From Erythrobacter sp. JK5 (GTDB lineage Bacteria; Pseudomonadota; Alphaproteobacteria; Sphingomonadales; Sphingomonadaceae), in assembly GCF_018205975.1 (NCBI RefSeq), contig NZ_CP073577.1, forward strand, positions 2,480,001 through 2,544,000: a DNA stretch of 64,000 nucleotides. The letters run 5' to 3'. The position numbers and the translations under genes were made by a program. Below are positions 12,762-22,318 of this stretch, one piece after another. The notes under the pieces are model-generated. The model worked only from the letters and a program-made list of their open reading frames with translations, ran no database searches and was not told the origin of the DNA. The stretch's first letter is position 1; every line of letters begins with the position of its first letter.

Positions 12762-14198
12762 GTGGGCAAGGAAACCGGGTTTCTCGAACTGGATCGGCGC
12801 GATCGGGATTATCTCGATCCCAAGGAGCGTCTGGGCAACTACCGCGAATTCGTGGTCCAGCCGGACGATGCGACGCTCGCCGGGCAGGCGTCGCGCTGCA
12901 TGAACTGCGGCATTCCCTATTGTCACAACGGCTGCCCGGTGAACAACCTGATCCCGGACTGGAACCACCTCGTCTACGAAGACGACTGGCGCAACGCGCT
13001 CGACGTGCTGCATTCCACCAATAACTTCCCCGAATTCACCGGCCGCATCTGCCCCGCCCCGTGCGAGGCGAGCTGCACGCTCAACATCGTCGACCAGCCG
13101 GTGACGATCAAATCGATCGAATGCGCGATCGTCGATCGCGGGTGGAAGGAAGGCTGGATCGAGCCGCAGATTCCCGAGACGAAGACCGGCAAGTCGGTCG
13201 CGGTGGTCGGTTCCGGCCCCGCCGGCATGGCCTGCGCACAGCAGCTCGCGCGCGCCGGGCACAGCGTCACCCTGTTCGAAAAGAACGACCGGGTCGGCGG
13301 GCTGCTGCGCTACGGCATCCCCGACTTCAAAATGGAAAAACACCTGATCAGCCGCCGCTGCATCCAGATGGAAGCCGAAGGGGTCGAGTTCAAAACGTCG
13401 AAGGAAGTCGGCGTCGATGTTTCGTTCAAGAGCCTGCAGGAAAACTTCGACGCGATCGTGCTTTCGGGCGGCGCCGAGGATGCCCGCGCGCTTTCGATCC
13501 CCGGCGCGGAAATGCCCGGCGTGCGGCTCGCGATGGAGTTCCTGACCCAGCAGAACAAGCGCAACGCCGGCGACGACGAGCTGCGCGCCGCGCCGCGCGG
13601 CAGCCTGCTCGCGACCGACAAGCATGTGGTGGTGATCGGCGGCGGCGATACCGGCAGCGACTGCGTCGGCACCTCCAACCGGCAGGGCGCGAAGAGCGTG
13701 ACCCAGCTCGAGATCATGCCCAAGCCGCCGGAAAAGGAAGACAAGGCGCTGACCTGGCCCGACTGGCCATTGAAGCTGCGCACTTCCTCGAGCCACGAGG
13801 AAGGCGTCGAGCGCGACTGGGCTGTTCTCACCAAGCGCGTGATCGGCGATGGCGACACCGTCACCGGGCTCGAATGCGCGCGGGTCGAATGGGTGGATGG
13901 CCAGATGCGCGAAGTCGTCGGCAGCGAATTCACCATTCCAGCCGACCTGATCCTGCTTGCAATGGGCTTTGTCGGGCCGAAGAAGGCAGGGCTGCTCGAA
14001 CAGGCGGGGGTCGAGCTGACCGAGCGCGGAAACGTGTCTGCCAACACCGAAGACTACACCACCAGCGTGCCCGGCGTGTTTGCCTGCGGCGACATTCGGC
14101 GCGGGCAAAGCCTGGTCGTGTGGGCGATCCGCGAAGGTCGACAGGCCGCGCGCGCGGTCGACGAGGCGCTGATGGGTGTGACCGAATTGCCGCGTTGA
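12762..14198 (+). CDS. gltD: Glutamate synthase small subunit
   Basis: A 478-residue protein with a GTG start at 12762. The N-terminal 4Fe-4S cysteines are present ([18 protein letters not shown], then CPAPCEASC). A first dinucleotide fold ([14 protein letters not shown], about 145-158) binds FAD and a second ([15 protein letters not shown]) binds NADPH. The C-terminal FAD motif [16 protein letters not shown] is complete. GltD feeds electrons from NADPH to GltB. It follows gltB after a repeat element and is intact, which argues that the gltB frameshift is not a sign of operon decay. Confidence 0.96.
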   Translation: MGKETGFLELDRRDRDYLDPKERLGNYREFVVQPDDATLAGQASRCMNCGIPYCHNGCPVNNLIPDWNHLVYEDDWRNALDVLHSTNNFPEFTGRICPAPCEASCTLNIVDQPVTIKSIECAIVDRGWKEGWIEPQIPETKTGKSVAVVGSGPAGMACAQQLARAGHSVTLFEKNDRVGGLLRYGIPDFKMEKHLISRRCIQMEAEGVEFKTSKEVGVDVSFKSLQENFDAIVLSGGAEDARALSIPGAEMPGVRLAMEFLTQQNKRNAGDDELRAAPRGSLLATDKHVVVIGGGDTGSDCVGTSNRQGAKSVTQLEIMPKPPEKEDKALTWPDWPLKLRTSSSHEEGVERDWAVLTKRVIGDGDTVTGLECARVEWVDGQMREVVGSEFTIPADLILLAMGFVGPKKAGLLEQAGVELTERGNVSANTEDYTTSVPGVFACGDIRRGQSLVVWAIREGRQAARAVDEALMGVTELPR

Positions 14199-14425
14199 GC
14201 GCTCGTCCCGCCCCGTTTCGGGCACACGCCGCACAAAAAGTGATCGCCAGCCGATAAATTCCGTTGCGTTTTTCGCGCGATGGGTGCGTGTTGCGCGGCA
14301 GACAAACATGTTTGGGAGACGGCGTTCGGCGCTCGTCCGGGTCGCACGGCCCGCCACGGGTACCCCTCGCCGAGATAACAGGGTGGTCATGCGATTCGGG
14401 CGCGGGAACCACAGGGGAGCATGAG

Positions 14426-15835
14426 ATGCAGGTCACTCCGGCCAATCCAAAAAACTCGCTGTGCGCTCGTGCGCTCGTTCTGGCAGCCCTTGGCGGTGGA
14501 TCGCTTGCGTTGGCGAGCCCCGCATTGGCGGAGAGCGGAGCCGACCCGTTCGACTACGCCGTCGCCTTCGATGCGGAATTCGACGAGGCACAGGTGCGCC
14601 CCGCTCCTCAGGGCGGGATCGTCCTGCTGCCCGAAGACGTCGAGCGCTTCGCACAAGCTGCGTCGACCGCGCCGGTTTCCTCCGCCGCGCCGCTGCTCTC
14701 GCTGCAAGGCAAGGCGTTGATCCCGCCCGGCCCGCCGAAACCCTTTTCGGCGCGGCTGGTCGTCTCGCAATTCGTCGATGTCCCGGTCGCGGGCGATGCC
14801 GACGACGTGGTGCGCTACAGCGGGCGCGCCGATGCCTATGTCGATATCGGCGGGAGTAATTTCGGGCTCGATGACAGCTGGCAGCTGACGCTGCGGCCAG
14901 AATACACCTGGGGCAAGACTTCGAACGGCGCGATCGGGCTGATCCCCAGCAACACCTCGCTGTTCCGCCCCGAAGGCGCGGGCGATTTCGACCTGTCGGT
15001 CAGCATTTCGAAGCGCTGGAAATCGGGCGCCAAGCTAACCATCGGCAAGGTCAACGTGCTCGACATCTCGGGCTCGCTACCGGTGGTCGAAAGCGACGGG
15101 CATTACGGCTTCCAGAACCTCGGTCTGGCGCTGCCGCCGACCGCCGTGGTCCCCAACACGCTAACCGGCGCGCAGCTCGAAATTCCGACCAAGAATTTCA
15201 TCTACCGCCTGTGGGTGTTCGATCCGGATTCGCAATACCAGCGCACCGGCTTCGAAACCGCGTTCGAAAGCGGCGTCGCCTTCATGGCAGCCGCCGCCTA
15301 CAAGGCGCGGATCGGCAAGATGCCGGGCATCTACAATTTCGCAGTGGTCGGATCGACCCGCGACCAGTTCGCGGTCGATATCCTGCCGCGCGCGCTTACC
15401 CCGCCGCCGCAGCCGATCGCCTCGTTCGGCGACGAAAGCGGCGAGCTGGCGGTGCAGCTTTCGGCCTATCAGTTCATCACGCTCTATCCCGAAGCACCGG
15501 GCAAGGGCTGGGGCATCCTCGCCCGGTTCCAGGCTTCCAGCGGCGACCCGACCTTCCTCGATTACTCGGGCTATTTCGGGATTTCGGGCAATCCCCGCAA
15601 GCGCCCGCAGGACCGCTTCGGCCTCGCCTATTTCCAGTATTCGCTGACCGACGAGCTGGTCGACGACATCGCCTTCCGCCTGCCGATCGAGGACGAACAG
15701 GGCGTCGAGGCGTTCTACACGCTTGGCATCCACAAGGGATTCGAGCTGACGGTCAATGCGCAGCTGATCGACAGCGCGGTCGCGTTCCGCGACACCGGAG
15801 TGCTGGTCGGTGCACGTCTGACGGCAGGATTCTGA
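14426..15835 (+). CDS. Outer-membrane carbohydrate-selective porin (OprB-type)
   Basis: A 469-residue protein beginning at the ATG at 14426, which has AGGGGAG about seven bases upstream; the open frame extends further but lacks signal features. A signal peptide ends near SLALASPALAES. The mature part has many alternating amphipathic strands (SWQLTLRPEYTW, GFELTVNAQLIDSAV) and ends in VGARLTAGF with the terminal Phe required for barrel assembly. The order of motifs fits the OprB carbohydrate porin family. Its substrate is unknown; the next gene is a lipoprotein one base downstream, likely co-transcribed. Confidence 0.8.
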   Translation: MQVTPANPKNSLCARALVLAALGGGSLALASPALAESGADPFDYAVAFDAEFDEAQVRPAPQGGIVLLPEDVERFAQAASTAPVSSAAPLLSLQGKALIPPGPPKPFSARLVVSQFVDVPVAGDADDVVRYSGRADAYVDIGGSNFGLDDSWQLTLRPEYTWGKTSNGAIGLIPSNTSLFRPEGAGDFDLSVSISKRWKSGAKLTIGKVNVLDISGSLPVVESDGHYGFQNLGLALPPTAVVPNTLTGAQLEIPTKNFIYRLWVFDPDSQYQRTGFETAFESGVAFMAAAAYKARIGKMPGIYNFAVVGSTRDQFAVDILPRALTPPPQPIASFGDESGELAVQLSAYQFITLYPEAPGKGWGILARFQASSGDPTFLDYSGYFGISGNPRKRPQDRFGLAYFQYSLTDELVDDIAFRLPIEDEQGVEAFYTLGIHKGFELTVNAQLIDSAVAFRDTGVLVGARLTAGF

Positions 15836-15836
15836 G

Positions 15837-16544
15837 ATGCGATGCGCTGCCGGTCTCGCGCTGGCGGCAGCGCTGGTGACAGGCGGCTGTGTCCATGTCA
15901 CTTCGCCGGAAGACACGGCTGACGTCGCAAAGCGCTTCGTCGGCGATTACGATGGCAGCTCGTTCGAGACATTCGCAGGTATGCGGATCACGGACGATCG
16001 CCGCTGGGAATGGGCGCTGTCAGTAGGAGCGCTAGACCTGCGCTCAAGTGGCACATGGCGCGTCGACGACACCAGCATCCATTTCACCACCGATCCTGAG
16101 CCGGTACCGGCAGAAATCCGCATGCTCGGACTGGTGCCGGGTAAAGGCGACCGGTTGGTGGACCTCGTCCACACGAATGGCGAACCCTTTGCCTACGCCG
16201 ATGCCTGGATAGAGTGTGCAGACGGTTCGATCGATTTTCAGGCGGTTTCGGACGAGACTCTCCTCGATCCGGACGATCCGCCCCCGGAAAGATGCACCGA
16301 GCCGGTCGCCGTCACCGTCCGGCAGAGCAATTACAAGGTGGATTCGCCACGTTATGTATTGGCCGACATCGGCTGGACTCCTAGCCAGATGCTGAAATTC
16401 GAGTTCGTGCCCAACGATCTGGGCGTAATGAGCCTCACCGGCATGCGCGGATACCTGACCAAGGGTGATCGAATCCTGACTGTCGAGGGTCCACTGGGAA
16501 CCGAGGAAATGCGCCGAGTAACAGCTGCACCTGCGGCTGAATGA
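15837..16544 (+). CDS. Hypothetical lipoprotein
   Basis: A 235-residue protein with a short signal peptide and lipobox VTGGC (Cys18), so it is predicted to be lipid-anchored. It starts one base after the porin stop. No known domain is recognised in the mature part, which looks globular and beta-rich (for example YVLADIGWTPSQMLKFEF). It ends with an ATGA overlap with the ATPase remnant. A role at the outer membrane with the porin is plausible but unsupported. Confidence 0.65.
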   Translation: MRCAAGLALAAALVTGGCVHVTSPEDTADVAKRFVGDYDGSSFETFAGMRITDDRRWEWALSVGALDLRSSGTWRVDDTSIHFTTDPEPVPAEIRMLGLVPGKGDRLVDLVHTNGEPFAYADAWIECADGSIDFQAVSDETLLDPDDPPPERCTEPVAVTVRQSNYKVDSPRYVLADIGWTPSQMLKFEFVPNDLGVMSLTGMRGYLTKGDRILTVEGPLGTEEMRRVTAAPAAE

Positions 16545-16717
16545 AGCCACGCTTTCTGATCACCGGGTCCTCGGGCGGGGGCAAGTCCACCTTGATCGCA
16601 CGCCCTGCGCAGCGCGGCGCCCGTGTCGTCCGTGAACCGGGCCTTCGCGTGAGTCAGGGCGAAGGACCGAAACCATGGGAAGATCGGGCGGAATTCGTCC
16701 TCGCGCAGGATCGCTAG
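16541..16717 (+). pseudogene. Remnant of an AAA-family ATPase (P-loop only)
   Basis: A 58-codon frame starts with ATG overlapping the lipoprotein stop (ATGA) and reads MKPRFLITGSSGGGKSTLIA, an N-terminal strand and Walker A motif. RGARVVREPG and PWEDRAEFVLAQ follow, resembling compressed pieces of a small AAA_28-type ATPase. Full proteins are about 180 residues; here the frame stops at 58 and the following DNA encodes the opposite-strand DksA-type gene, so the rest is lost. Its TAG interlocks with the stop of that gene through a shared CTAG. It is probably non-functional. Confidence 0.55.
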
Positions 16718-17049
16718 CCAGCGCCTCCCGCACACCCCACGCACATCGCGACGCCGGGATCGTGGCGCAGGCGCGCTGCGGCGATCGCTTCGCCGCAGCG
16801 CACGCAATAGCCCCATTCGCCTTCGTCGAGCCGTTCGAGCGCGGCCCTGATCCGCGCCCGCTCAGCCGCACGGCGGCGTTCCTGCGCCTGCGCCATCGCC
16901 TGCTGCTGCATCGCGTCCATCCGCGAGAGCCGACCGACGCTGTCCTGCTGCAATTCGACCGTGTCGCGCGAATCCGCGTTGGTGGCGTCTTCTTGCTCGA
17001 GCTGCGCTTGCCGTTCGAGCAAAGCCTGGCGGGCCTCCTCTTCGGTCAT
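16714..17049 (-). CDS. TraR/DksA-type zinc-finger protein
   Basis: A 111-residue protein. The N-terminal two thirds are rich in Gln, Glu, Arg and Ala and probably form a helical hairpin (about residues 3-75). The C-terminal zinc finger is YCVRCGEAIAAARL with CVGC, four cysteines in the C-x2-C spacing of the DksA/TraR family. Such proteins bind the secondary channel of RNA polymerase or act in other regulation. The start overlaps the stop of ung (ATGA), so it is probably translated with ung. Confidence 0.85.
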   Translation of the reverse strand: MTEEEARQALLERQAQLEQEDATNADSRDTVELQQDSVGRLSRMDAMQQQAMAQAQERRRAAERARIRAALERLDEGEWGYCVRCGEAIAAARLRHDPGVAMCVGCAGGAG

Positions 17050-17735
17050 CCCAGCGACCAGTCGATCACGCCGCGCCCGTGGCTTTCGAGAAAGGCATTG
17101 GCCTGGCTGAACGGGCGCGAGCCGAAAAAGCCGTTATGCGCCGAGAGCGGGCTGGGGTGGGGTGACGTCAGCACAAGGTGGTGCTGAGAGGTGCCAAGCG
17201 CGCGCACTCGTCCCGCTTTCTTCTTCGCATGGCTGCCCCACAGGATGAACACGGTCGGATCGCCGCGCTCGGCCACCGCCGCGACGGCGGCGTCGGTGAT
17301 CGCATCCCACCCGCGACCGGCATGGCTGCCCGCCTGCCCGGCCGCCACGGTCAGCGTGTTGTTGAGCAGCAGCAGCCCCTGCTGCGCCCATTTCGACAGA
17401 TTGCCGTGCGCGGGCCGTGCGATCCCGCAATCGCTCTCCAGCTCCTTGAAGATGTTGACCAGCGAGGGCGGCACCTTGACCCCGTCCTGCACCGAGAATG
17501 CGAGACCGTGCGCCTGGTTCGGCCCGTGATAGGGATCCTGCCCGAGAATCACCACCCGCACTGCGTCGAGCGGCGTCATTGCCAGCGCGGCAAGCCGGGT
17601 GCCGCGCGGCGGGTAGATAACCTTGCCCGCGTCCTCCTGCGCGCGCAGCCAGCCGCCGAGCTTGCGTGCTTCGGGCTGCGCCAGCACCGGTTCGAGCGCG
17701 TCGCGCCAGCTTTCGGGTATTGCCTCGCTCGCCAT
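17046..17735 (-). CDS. ung: Uracil-DNA glycosylase
   Basis: A 229-residue family 1 enzyme. The catalytic water-activating motif GQDPYHGPNQAHGLAFSV is intact with Asp and His, and the DNA-intercalation loop HPSPLSAHNGFFGSRPF is present near the C-terminus. It removes uracil from DNA to start base excision repair. The start at 17735 is preferred; the open frame runs on upstream across the divergent rnd promoter without family similarity. It is coupled to the following DksA-type gene by a four-base overlap. Confidence 0.96.
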   Translation of the reverse strand: MASEAIPESWRDALEPVLAQPEARKLGGWLRAQEDAGKVIYPPRGTRLAALAMTPLDAVRVVILGQDPYHGPNQAHGLAFSVQDGVKVPPSLVNIFKELESDCGIARPAHGNLSKWAQQGLLLLNNTLTVAAGQAGSHAGRGWDAITDAAVAAVAERGDPTVFILWGSHAKKKAGRVRALGTSQHHLVLTSPHPSPLSAHNGFFGSRPFSQANAFLESHGRGVIDWSLG

Positions 17736-17820
17736 TCCGACACTGCTACACCCGGTTGCAGGGCGCGCGCGAGTGCGCCCTTTCCCTCTTTCCCCAATGG
17801 TCCTAGAGAACACAGCCGAC

Positions 17821-18441
17821 ATGACAGTGCATTTCCACGAAGAAGACCTGCCCGCAGGCGTGCTCGAGGGCGCGAGCGATCTCGCGGTCGATACCGAAAC
17901 CATGGGCCTCGTGACGCCGCGCGACCGGCTGTGCGTGGTGCAGATCAGCGACGGCTCGGGCGATGAGCATCTGGTGCGGTTTGCGCCCGGCAGCGATTAC
18001 GCCGCTCCCAATCTCAAGGCGATCCTCGGCAATCGCGATCGGACCAAGCTGTATCACTTCGCCCGCTTCGATCTCGCCGCGATCCACCACTACCTCGGGG
18101 TGATGGCCGGGCCGGTGTTCTGCACCAAGATCGCCAGCAAGCTGACCCGCACCTACACCGACCGGCACGGGCTCAAGAACCTGGTCGACGAATTGCTGGG
18201 CGAAACCCTGTCGAAGCAGCAGCAGAGCTCCGACTGGGGCGGCCCCGAACTCAGCGAGGCGCAGCGCGATTATGCCGCTTCCGATGTCCGCTACCTGCAC
18301 CGCCTGCGCGACGAGCTCGCCGTGCGGCTGGAGCGCGAGGGGCGCACGCACCTCGCCCAGGCCTGTTTCGAATTCCTGCCCACCCGCGCGCTGCTCGACA
18401 TCGCCGGTTGGGCCGATCACGACATCTTCAGCCACGCGTAA
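17821..18441 (+). CDS. rnd: Ribonuclease D-like 3'-5' exonuclease
   Basis: A 206-residue protein with the DEDDy exonuclease motifs: DLAVDTETMG (Asp-Glu), HFARFDLAAI (Asp) and YAASDVRYLHRL (Tyr and Asp). It lacks the HRDC domains of longer RNase D proteins, as is normal for the short alphaproteobacterial form. The start at 17821 puts the homology at the N-terminus. It lies just upstream of lptC and lptA, a conserved order in alphaproteobacteria, and is divergent from ung. Confidence 0.92.
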   Translation: MTVHFHEEDLPAGVLEGASDLAVDTETMGLVTPRDRLCVVQISDGSGDEHLVRFAPGSDYAAPNLKAILGNRDRTKLYHFARFDLAAIHHYLGVMAGPVFCTKIASKLTRTYTDRHGLKNLVDELLGETLSKQQQSSDWGGPELSEAQRDYAASDVRYLHRLRDELAVRLEREGRTHLAQACFEFLPTRALLDIAGWADHDIFSHA

Positions 18442-18467
18442 GCGCCACGGAGCGATACACCGCCGCC

Positions 18468-19133
18468 ATGATTACCAAGCGCCGCATCGAAACCAGCGAA
18501 GCGATGGCTCTGCGCAGCAAGCGCCAGCATCTCGCCGCGCCGGGCGGATCGCACGATCGGCTGGTCGGCTTTCTCGCGCGCGCGCTGCCGATGGCGGTCG
18601 GGCTGATCGCGGCGCTGATGGTGATCACTCCGCTTTCGCCGCGCGGCGAGGTCAGCTTTCTGCTCGATCGCAACAAGGTGGCGATGATCAACGAGCGGTT
18701 GAGCGTCGACAACGCGATGTATCGTGGGCGCGACGACGAAGGGCGACCGTTCTCGATCACCGCCGGTGAAGCCGTGCAGCGCTCGAGCGTGGAAGGGCTG
18801 GTGCGGATGGACGATCTCGTCGCCCAATTGCTGCTTACCGATGGGCCGGCGCGGATCAGCGCGCCCGGCGGCACCTACGACATCGACGAGGAAGTGGTGA
18901 CGATCAACGGAGAGGTGCGGCTGACTGCGGCCGACGGCTACACGATGACGGCGCGCGGCGTGTCGGTCGATCTGCAGGCGCGCACGATGCGCGGCGACAA
19001 CGGGGTCGAGGGCAAGGTCCCCGCGGGTGCGTTCTCGGCGCGGGCGATCGAAGCCGATCTCGGCGCGCGCACGATCGCGCTGGACGGCAATGCGCGACTG
19101 TCGATGATCCCGGGAAAGTTGAGGGTACCGTGA
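18468..19133 (+). CDS. lptC: LPS export protein LptC
   Basis: A 221-residue bitopic inner-membrane protein. The single transmembrane segment lies at about residues 40-60 (ARALPMAVGLIAALMVITPL), followed by a periplasmic beta-jellyroll of LptC type (ISAPGGTYDIDEEVVTING, MTARGVSVDLQART). LptC receives LPS from LptB2FG and passes it to LptA. Start at 18468 is favoured; a second Met at 18504 is possible. Its stop overlaps the lptA start by four bases (ATGA). Confidence 0.88.
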   Translation: MITKRRIETSEAMALRSKRQHLAAPGGSHDRLVGFLARALPMAVGLIAALMVITPLSPRGEVSFLLDRNKVAMINERLSVDNAMYRGRDDEGRPFSITAGEAVQRSSVEGLVRMDDLVAQLLLTDGPARISAPGGTYDIDEEVVTINGEVRLTAADGYTMTARGVSVDLQARTMRGDNGVEGKVPAGAFSARAIEADLGARTIALDGNARLSMIPGKLRVP

Positions 19134-19729
19134 TGGCGAATGACACCGACCGATCGATCCAGCCGCGCCGCCACCGGTTGAGCCGGGTTGCGTTCGGATG
19201 GGCGGCAGGCGGATTTGCGCTCGGGCTGGTGGCGATCGGCGGGATCGGCCTGCAGGCGCAGGGCATCGCCAGCCACAACACCAACGCGCCGGTGAACTAC
19301 GCGGCTGATCGGATCGAATTGCAGGATCGGCAGAACCGGGTGGTGCTTTCCGGCAACGTCGTGATCGACCAGGCCGGCCTGCGGGTGCAATCCGCGCGCA
19401 CGCTGGTCAATTACGATGACACCGGATCCCTGCGGATCGACCGAATCACCGCGACCGGCGGCGTCACCGTCACCCGCGGCAACGAGCGCGCGAACGGGGA
19501 CGTGGCGATTTACGACTTCAACCGCCGGATCATCACCATGGCCGGCAACGTGCGGCTGCGCCGCGGGACCGATACGCTCAATGGCGGACGGCTGGTGATC
19601 GACCTGCGCTCTGGCCTCGCGAGCGTCGATGGCCGGGCTTCGGGCACCGGCACGCCGGGAGCGGGCCAATCGGGCAGCGGACGGGTGACCGGCAGCTTCT
19701 CGGTGCCGCAGGACGGCGGCAGCGACTAG
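19130..19729 (+). CDS. lptA: LPS transport periplasmic protein LptA
   Basis: A 199-residue protein with a basic start, one hydrophobic signal or anchor (about residues 24-45) and a LptA/OstA repeat domain: NYAADRIELQDRQNRVVLSG, then GNVVIDQAGLRVQSA and ATGGVTVTRGNERANGDVA. It forms the periplasmic bridge for LPS. The overlap with lptC indicates coupled translation. lptB, which commonly follows, is not here; the next gene is a convergent sugar transferase. Confidence 0.88.
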   Translation: MMANDTDRSIQPRRHRLSRVAFGWAAGGFALGLVAIGGIGLQAQGIASHNTNAPVNYAADRIELQDRQNRVVLSGNVVIDQAGLRVQSARTLVNYDDTGSLRIDRITATGGVTVTRGNERANGDVAIYDFNRRIITMAGNVRLRRGTDTLNGGRLVIDLRSGLASVDGRASGTGTPGAGQSGSGRVTGSFSVPQDGGSD

Positions 19730-19747
19730 CCTGGGGCCGCAGGGTCG

Positions 19748-21151
19748 TCAGTACGCGTTTTCGTGAGTCAGCACCCACACGGTCCTGAACAGGATCGCGA
19801 CGTCGTGGCCCAGCGACCAGTTGGAGATGTATTCCAGATCCGAACGCAGCCGATCGGTCAGGTCCTTTTCCTCCTCGGTCGCGCCGCGATGGCCGCGCAC
19901 CTGCGCCAGCCCGGTCAGCCCCGGCTTGAGCGAGTGGCGCTTCCAGTACCGGCTGTCGACTTCCCAGAACAGCTTGCTGTTGGCGCGGCTTCCCAGAGCA
20001 TGGGGGCGCGGGCCGACCACCGACATGTCGCCCTTGAGCACGTTGATCAGCTGCGGCAGTTCATCGATGCTGGTGCGGCGGATGAAGCCGCCGATGCGGG
20101 TGATGCGATCGTCGTCGCGCGAGGTCGATCGCTCGCCATCCAGATCGAGCTTGCCGGTGCGCATCGAGCGGAACTTGAGCATGTCGAAGAACTGGTTGCC
20201 GCGCCCCAGCCGACGCTGCACGAACAGGACGGGTCCGCCATCCTCGAGCTTGATCGCCAGCGCGACCAGCAACAGCACCGGAGAGAGCGCCACCAGTCCC
20301 GCCAGCGCGACAACGATATCGAACAGGCGCTTCGTGATCCGGCCTCGCAGCCCCAACGGGCCGGTCGATACCACCAGGGTCGTGCGCTCCTGCGCGGAAT
20401 AGCGATGGACCCCCAGCGCGCCGAGCTCGTGCGCCGGCTCACTCACGATCTCGCCGTAGACGCCCGAAGATTTCAGCAGGAACGCCCAGCTCGCGCGCCG
20501 CTCGCGCGGGCAACTGACCACCACCTGATCCTGGTTGCGCAGCAGCTTGCCGAGTCGATCGAGCATGAAGGGATCGTGGCTGGTCGGGTCGAGCGCATAC
20601 TTCGCTGCGGAGATCGTCGAACACTTCGCCAGCGAAAAGCTCGGCCCGCCATCGTTAATGACCAGCTGGTTGCGGATCCTCCCCGCCCAGAAACGATCGA
20701 TGATTATCGGCACCAGCCGTCTGAACGACATCAGGGCGATGGCGCTGAATACGAGGCCGAGCGTCATGGCGACGCGCGAAAACTCTGCGTTCGCCTTGAG
20801 GTAGAATGCGACGAAATTCAGCAGTCCCGCCGAAATACCCAGTGCGATCAGAGCCTTGCGCGATGCGAACAGCCAGTCTCCGAGCGCCCTCACCCCATAG
20901 GTGGAATTGTACAGCGCGATCGTGAAATACACCGGAAGGATCGTCTGCGCAGCGAGCATGGTGCGCGGTTCCCACCATTCGCCTTCGTAAAGCAGCGACG
21001 CCAGCGCGAAGGCGAGGTTCAGCAGAACCGCGTCGATCAGCAGCATCAGGGTATAGGCACGCAGCCGACGCCGCTCGAGCGAGGGAGCGATCTTGCGTTC
21101 GACCAAGTCGGGCTGGGCTGTCGTCAGCAGCGGCCCGGTGTGCGTGTTCAT
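19748..21151 (-). CDS. Polyprenyl-phosphate sugar phosphotransferase
   Basis: A 467-residue protein. Four or five transmembrane helices occupy the first 145 residues, and a fifth comes just before the catalytic domain (KRLFDIVVALAGLVALSPVL, about 285-305). The bacterial sugar transferase motifs KFRSMR and DELPQLINVLKGDMSVVGPR are present. Such enzymes start exopolysaccharide repeat units by loading a sugar phosphate onto undecaprenyl phosphate. It likely belongs with the exosortase-A-associated ligase and glycosyltransferase at 3.6-6.6 kb, though it is 13 kb away. It is convergent with lptA. Confidence 0.9.
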   Translation of the reverse strand: MNTHTGPLLTTAQPDLVERKIAPSLERRRLRAYTLMLLIDAVLLNLAFALASLLYEGEWWEPRTMLAAQTILPVYFTIALYNSTYGVRALGDWLFASRKALIALGISAGLLNFVAFYLKANAEFSRVAMTLGLVFSAIALMSFRRLVPIIIDRFWAGRIRNQLVINDGGPSFSLAKCSTISAAKYALDPTSHDPFMLDRLGKLLRNQDQVVVSCPRERRASWAFLLKSSGVYGEIVSEPAHELGALGVHRYSAQERTTLVVSTGPLGLRGRITKRLFDIVVALAGLVALSPVLLLVALAIKLEDGGPVLFVQRRLGRGNQFFDMLKFRSMRTGKLDLDGERSTSRDDDRITRIGGFIRRTSIDELPQLINVLKGDMSVVGPRPHALGSRANSKLFWEVDSRYWKRHSLKPGLTGLAQVRGHRGATEEEKDLTDRLRSDLEYISNWSLGHDVAILFRTVWVLTHENAY

Positions 21152-21253
21152 GCGTGCCTGTTCCCTTGGCGAGCCACGTAGTATCCCTTAGCCGCAGCCA
21201 TAGCGAAGAATTTACCGATTGTGCGAGTGCGAGCGGGATTTTTCCCGGGAAAT

Positions 21254-22318
21254 CTACCTTTTGGCGGCGAACCGGGCGATTTCAGCGAGGTCCTGCGCCA
21301 GCAGCAGCTGCGCGGTCTGGCTGTTGGCCAGCAAGGTGCGATGCAGGTCGACGAGGCGCGGGATCAGGCGTTCCAGCTTGCTGTGCTTCGCGCCGCGCCG
21401 TTCGGGCAGGTTCCAGCATGCCAGCTGCTGGCGGATGTCGCGTTCCTCGCGCCAGAAGATTCCCAGCTGCGCCTTTTCGCCCTTGCCCAGCGCGTCGAAA
21501 TCGGGGCGCGGGCCGAGTTTTGCGGTGATCTGCGCAAGCTGCGCCGCGCGCCGCTCCAGTGCCAGCAGCAGGCCGACCGGGTTGAGGCCGAGCTCTCGCA
21601 GGCGATGGATTTCCCTGTCGAGCCGACCGGTTTCTCCACCCAGCACCGCGTTGACGAGCGGCTGGAACCCGTCCTCTTCGGTCGAAGCGCCGATGTCCTC
21701 GTAATCCTCGACCGACGCGGTCTTGGGCGATTGCGGATCGGCGTCGCAATAGAGCGCGAGCTTGGTGACTTCGGACTGCGCCAGTCGCACGTCGAGCCCG
21801 GCACCGCGCGCGATCCGCTCCGCCAGGTCGCCGCCGAGCCGCAGGCCCGCCGCGTCCGCCATGCCGCGCACCGACACCGCGACCGATGCAAGATCGGGCG
21901 GGTAGAACATCGCCACCAGCGCGTCCTTGCGCTTTTCGAGCAGTTTGGCGGTGCGCGACTTGTCGGTTGCGGAGGTCGCGACGATCAGTACCGGCGCGGC
22001 CTCGCCCGCACCCGCTTCGCCCGTTTCGATCAAGGCCTTGAGCGCGTCATGCGCCTCGTCGCCGCTGGCGCGCACGAGGATGTGACGCTGATCGCCGAAC
22101 AGCGATCCCGACCGGGCCTCGTCGCCAAGCATCGCCGGGTCCTTGCGCAGATCGGCTCCCGCCACATCGACCCGCTCACCCGGATCGTCGAGCGCGTCGA
22201 TCACCGCCTTGGCGGCTGCGGATGCGCCCGCTTCGTCAGGGCCGCAGAAGAAGAAGATCGAGGCTTGGGCAGCGCTGCGCGGGACGCCGCGGGCGAAATC
22301 GCGCTGGTTGGCCTTCAC
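21254..22318 (-). CDS. holA: DNA polymerase III delta subunit
   Basis: A 354-residue protein with the delta-subunit order: an N-terminal AAA-like fold (IFFFCGPDEAGASAAAKAVID), the middle GDQRHILVRASG region, and the C-terminal collar domain (LGLNPVGLLLALERRAAQL). It opens the sliding clamp as part of the clamp loader. It begins four bases inside the lptE stop (ATGA). The lptE-holA pair downstream of leuS is a conserved gene order in proteobacteria, which supports the call. Confidence 0.93.
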   Translation of the reverse strand: MKANQRDFARGVPRSAAQASIFFFCGPDEAGASAAAKAVIDALDDPGERVDVAGADLRKDPAMLGDEARSGSLFGDQRHILVRASGDEAHDALKALIETGEAGAGEAAPVLIVATSATDKSRTAKLLEKRKDALVAMFYPPDLASVAVSVRGMADAAGLRLGGDLAERIARGAGLDVRLAQSEVTKLALYCDADPQSPKTASVEDYEDIGASTEEDGFQPLVNAVLGGETGRLDREIHRLRELGLNPVGLLLALERRAAQLAQITAKLGPRPDFDALGKGEKAQLGIFWREERDIRQQLACWNLPERRGAKHSKLERLIPRLVDLHRTLLANSQTAQLLLAQDLAEIARFAAKR

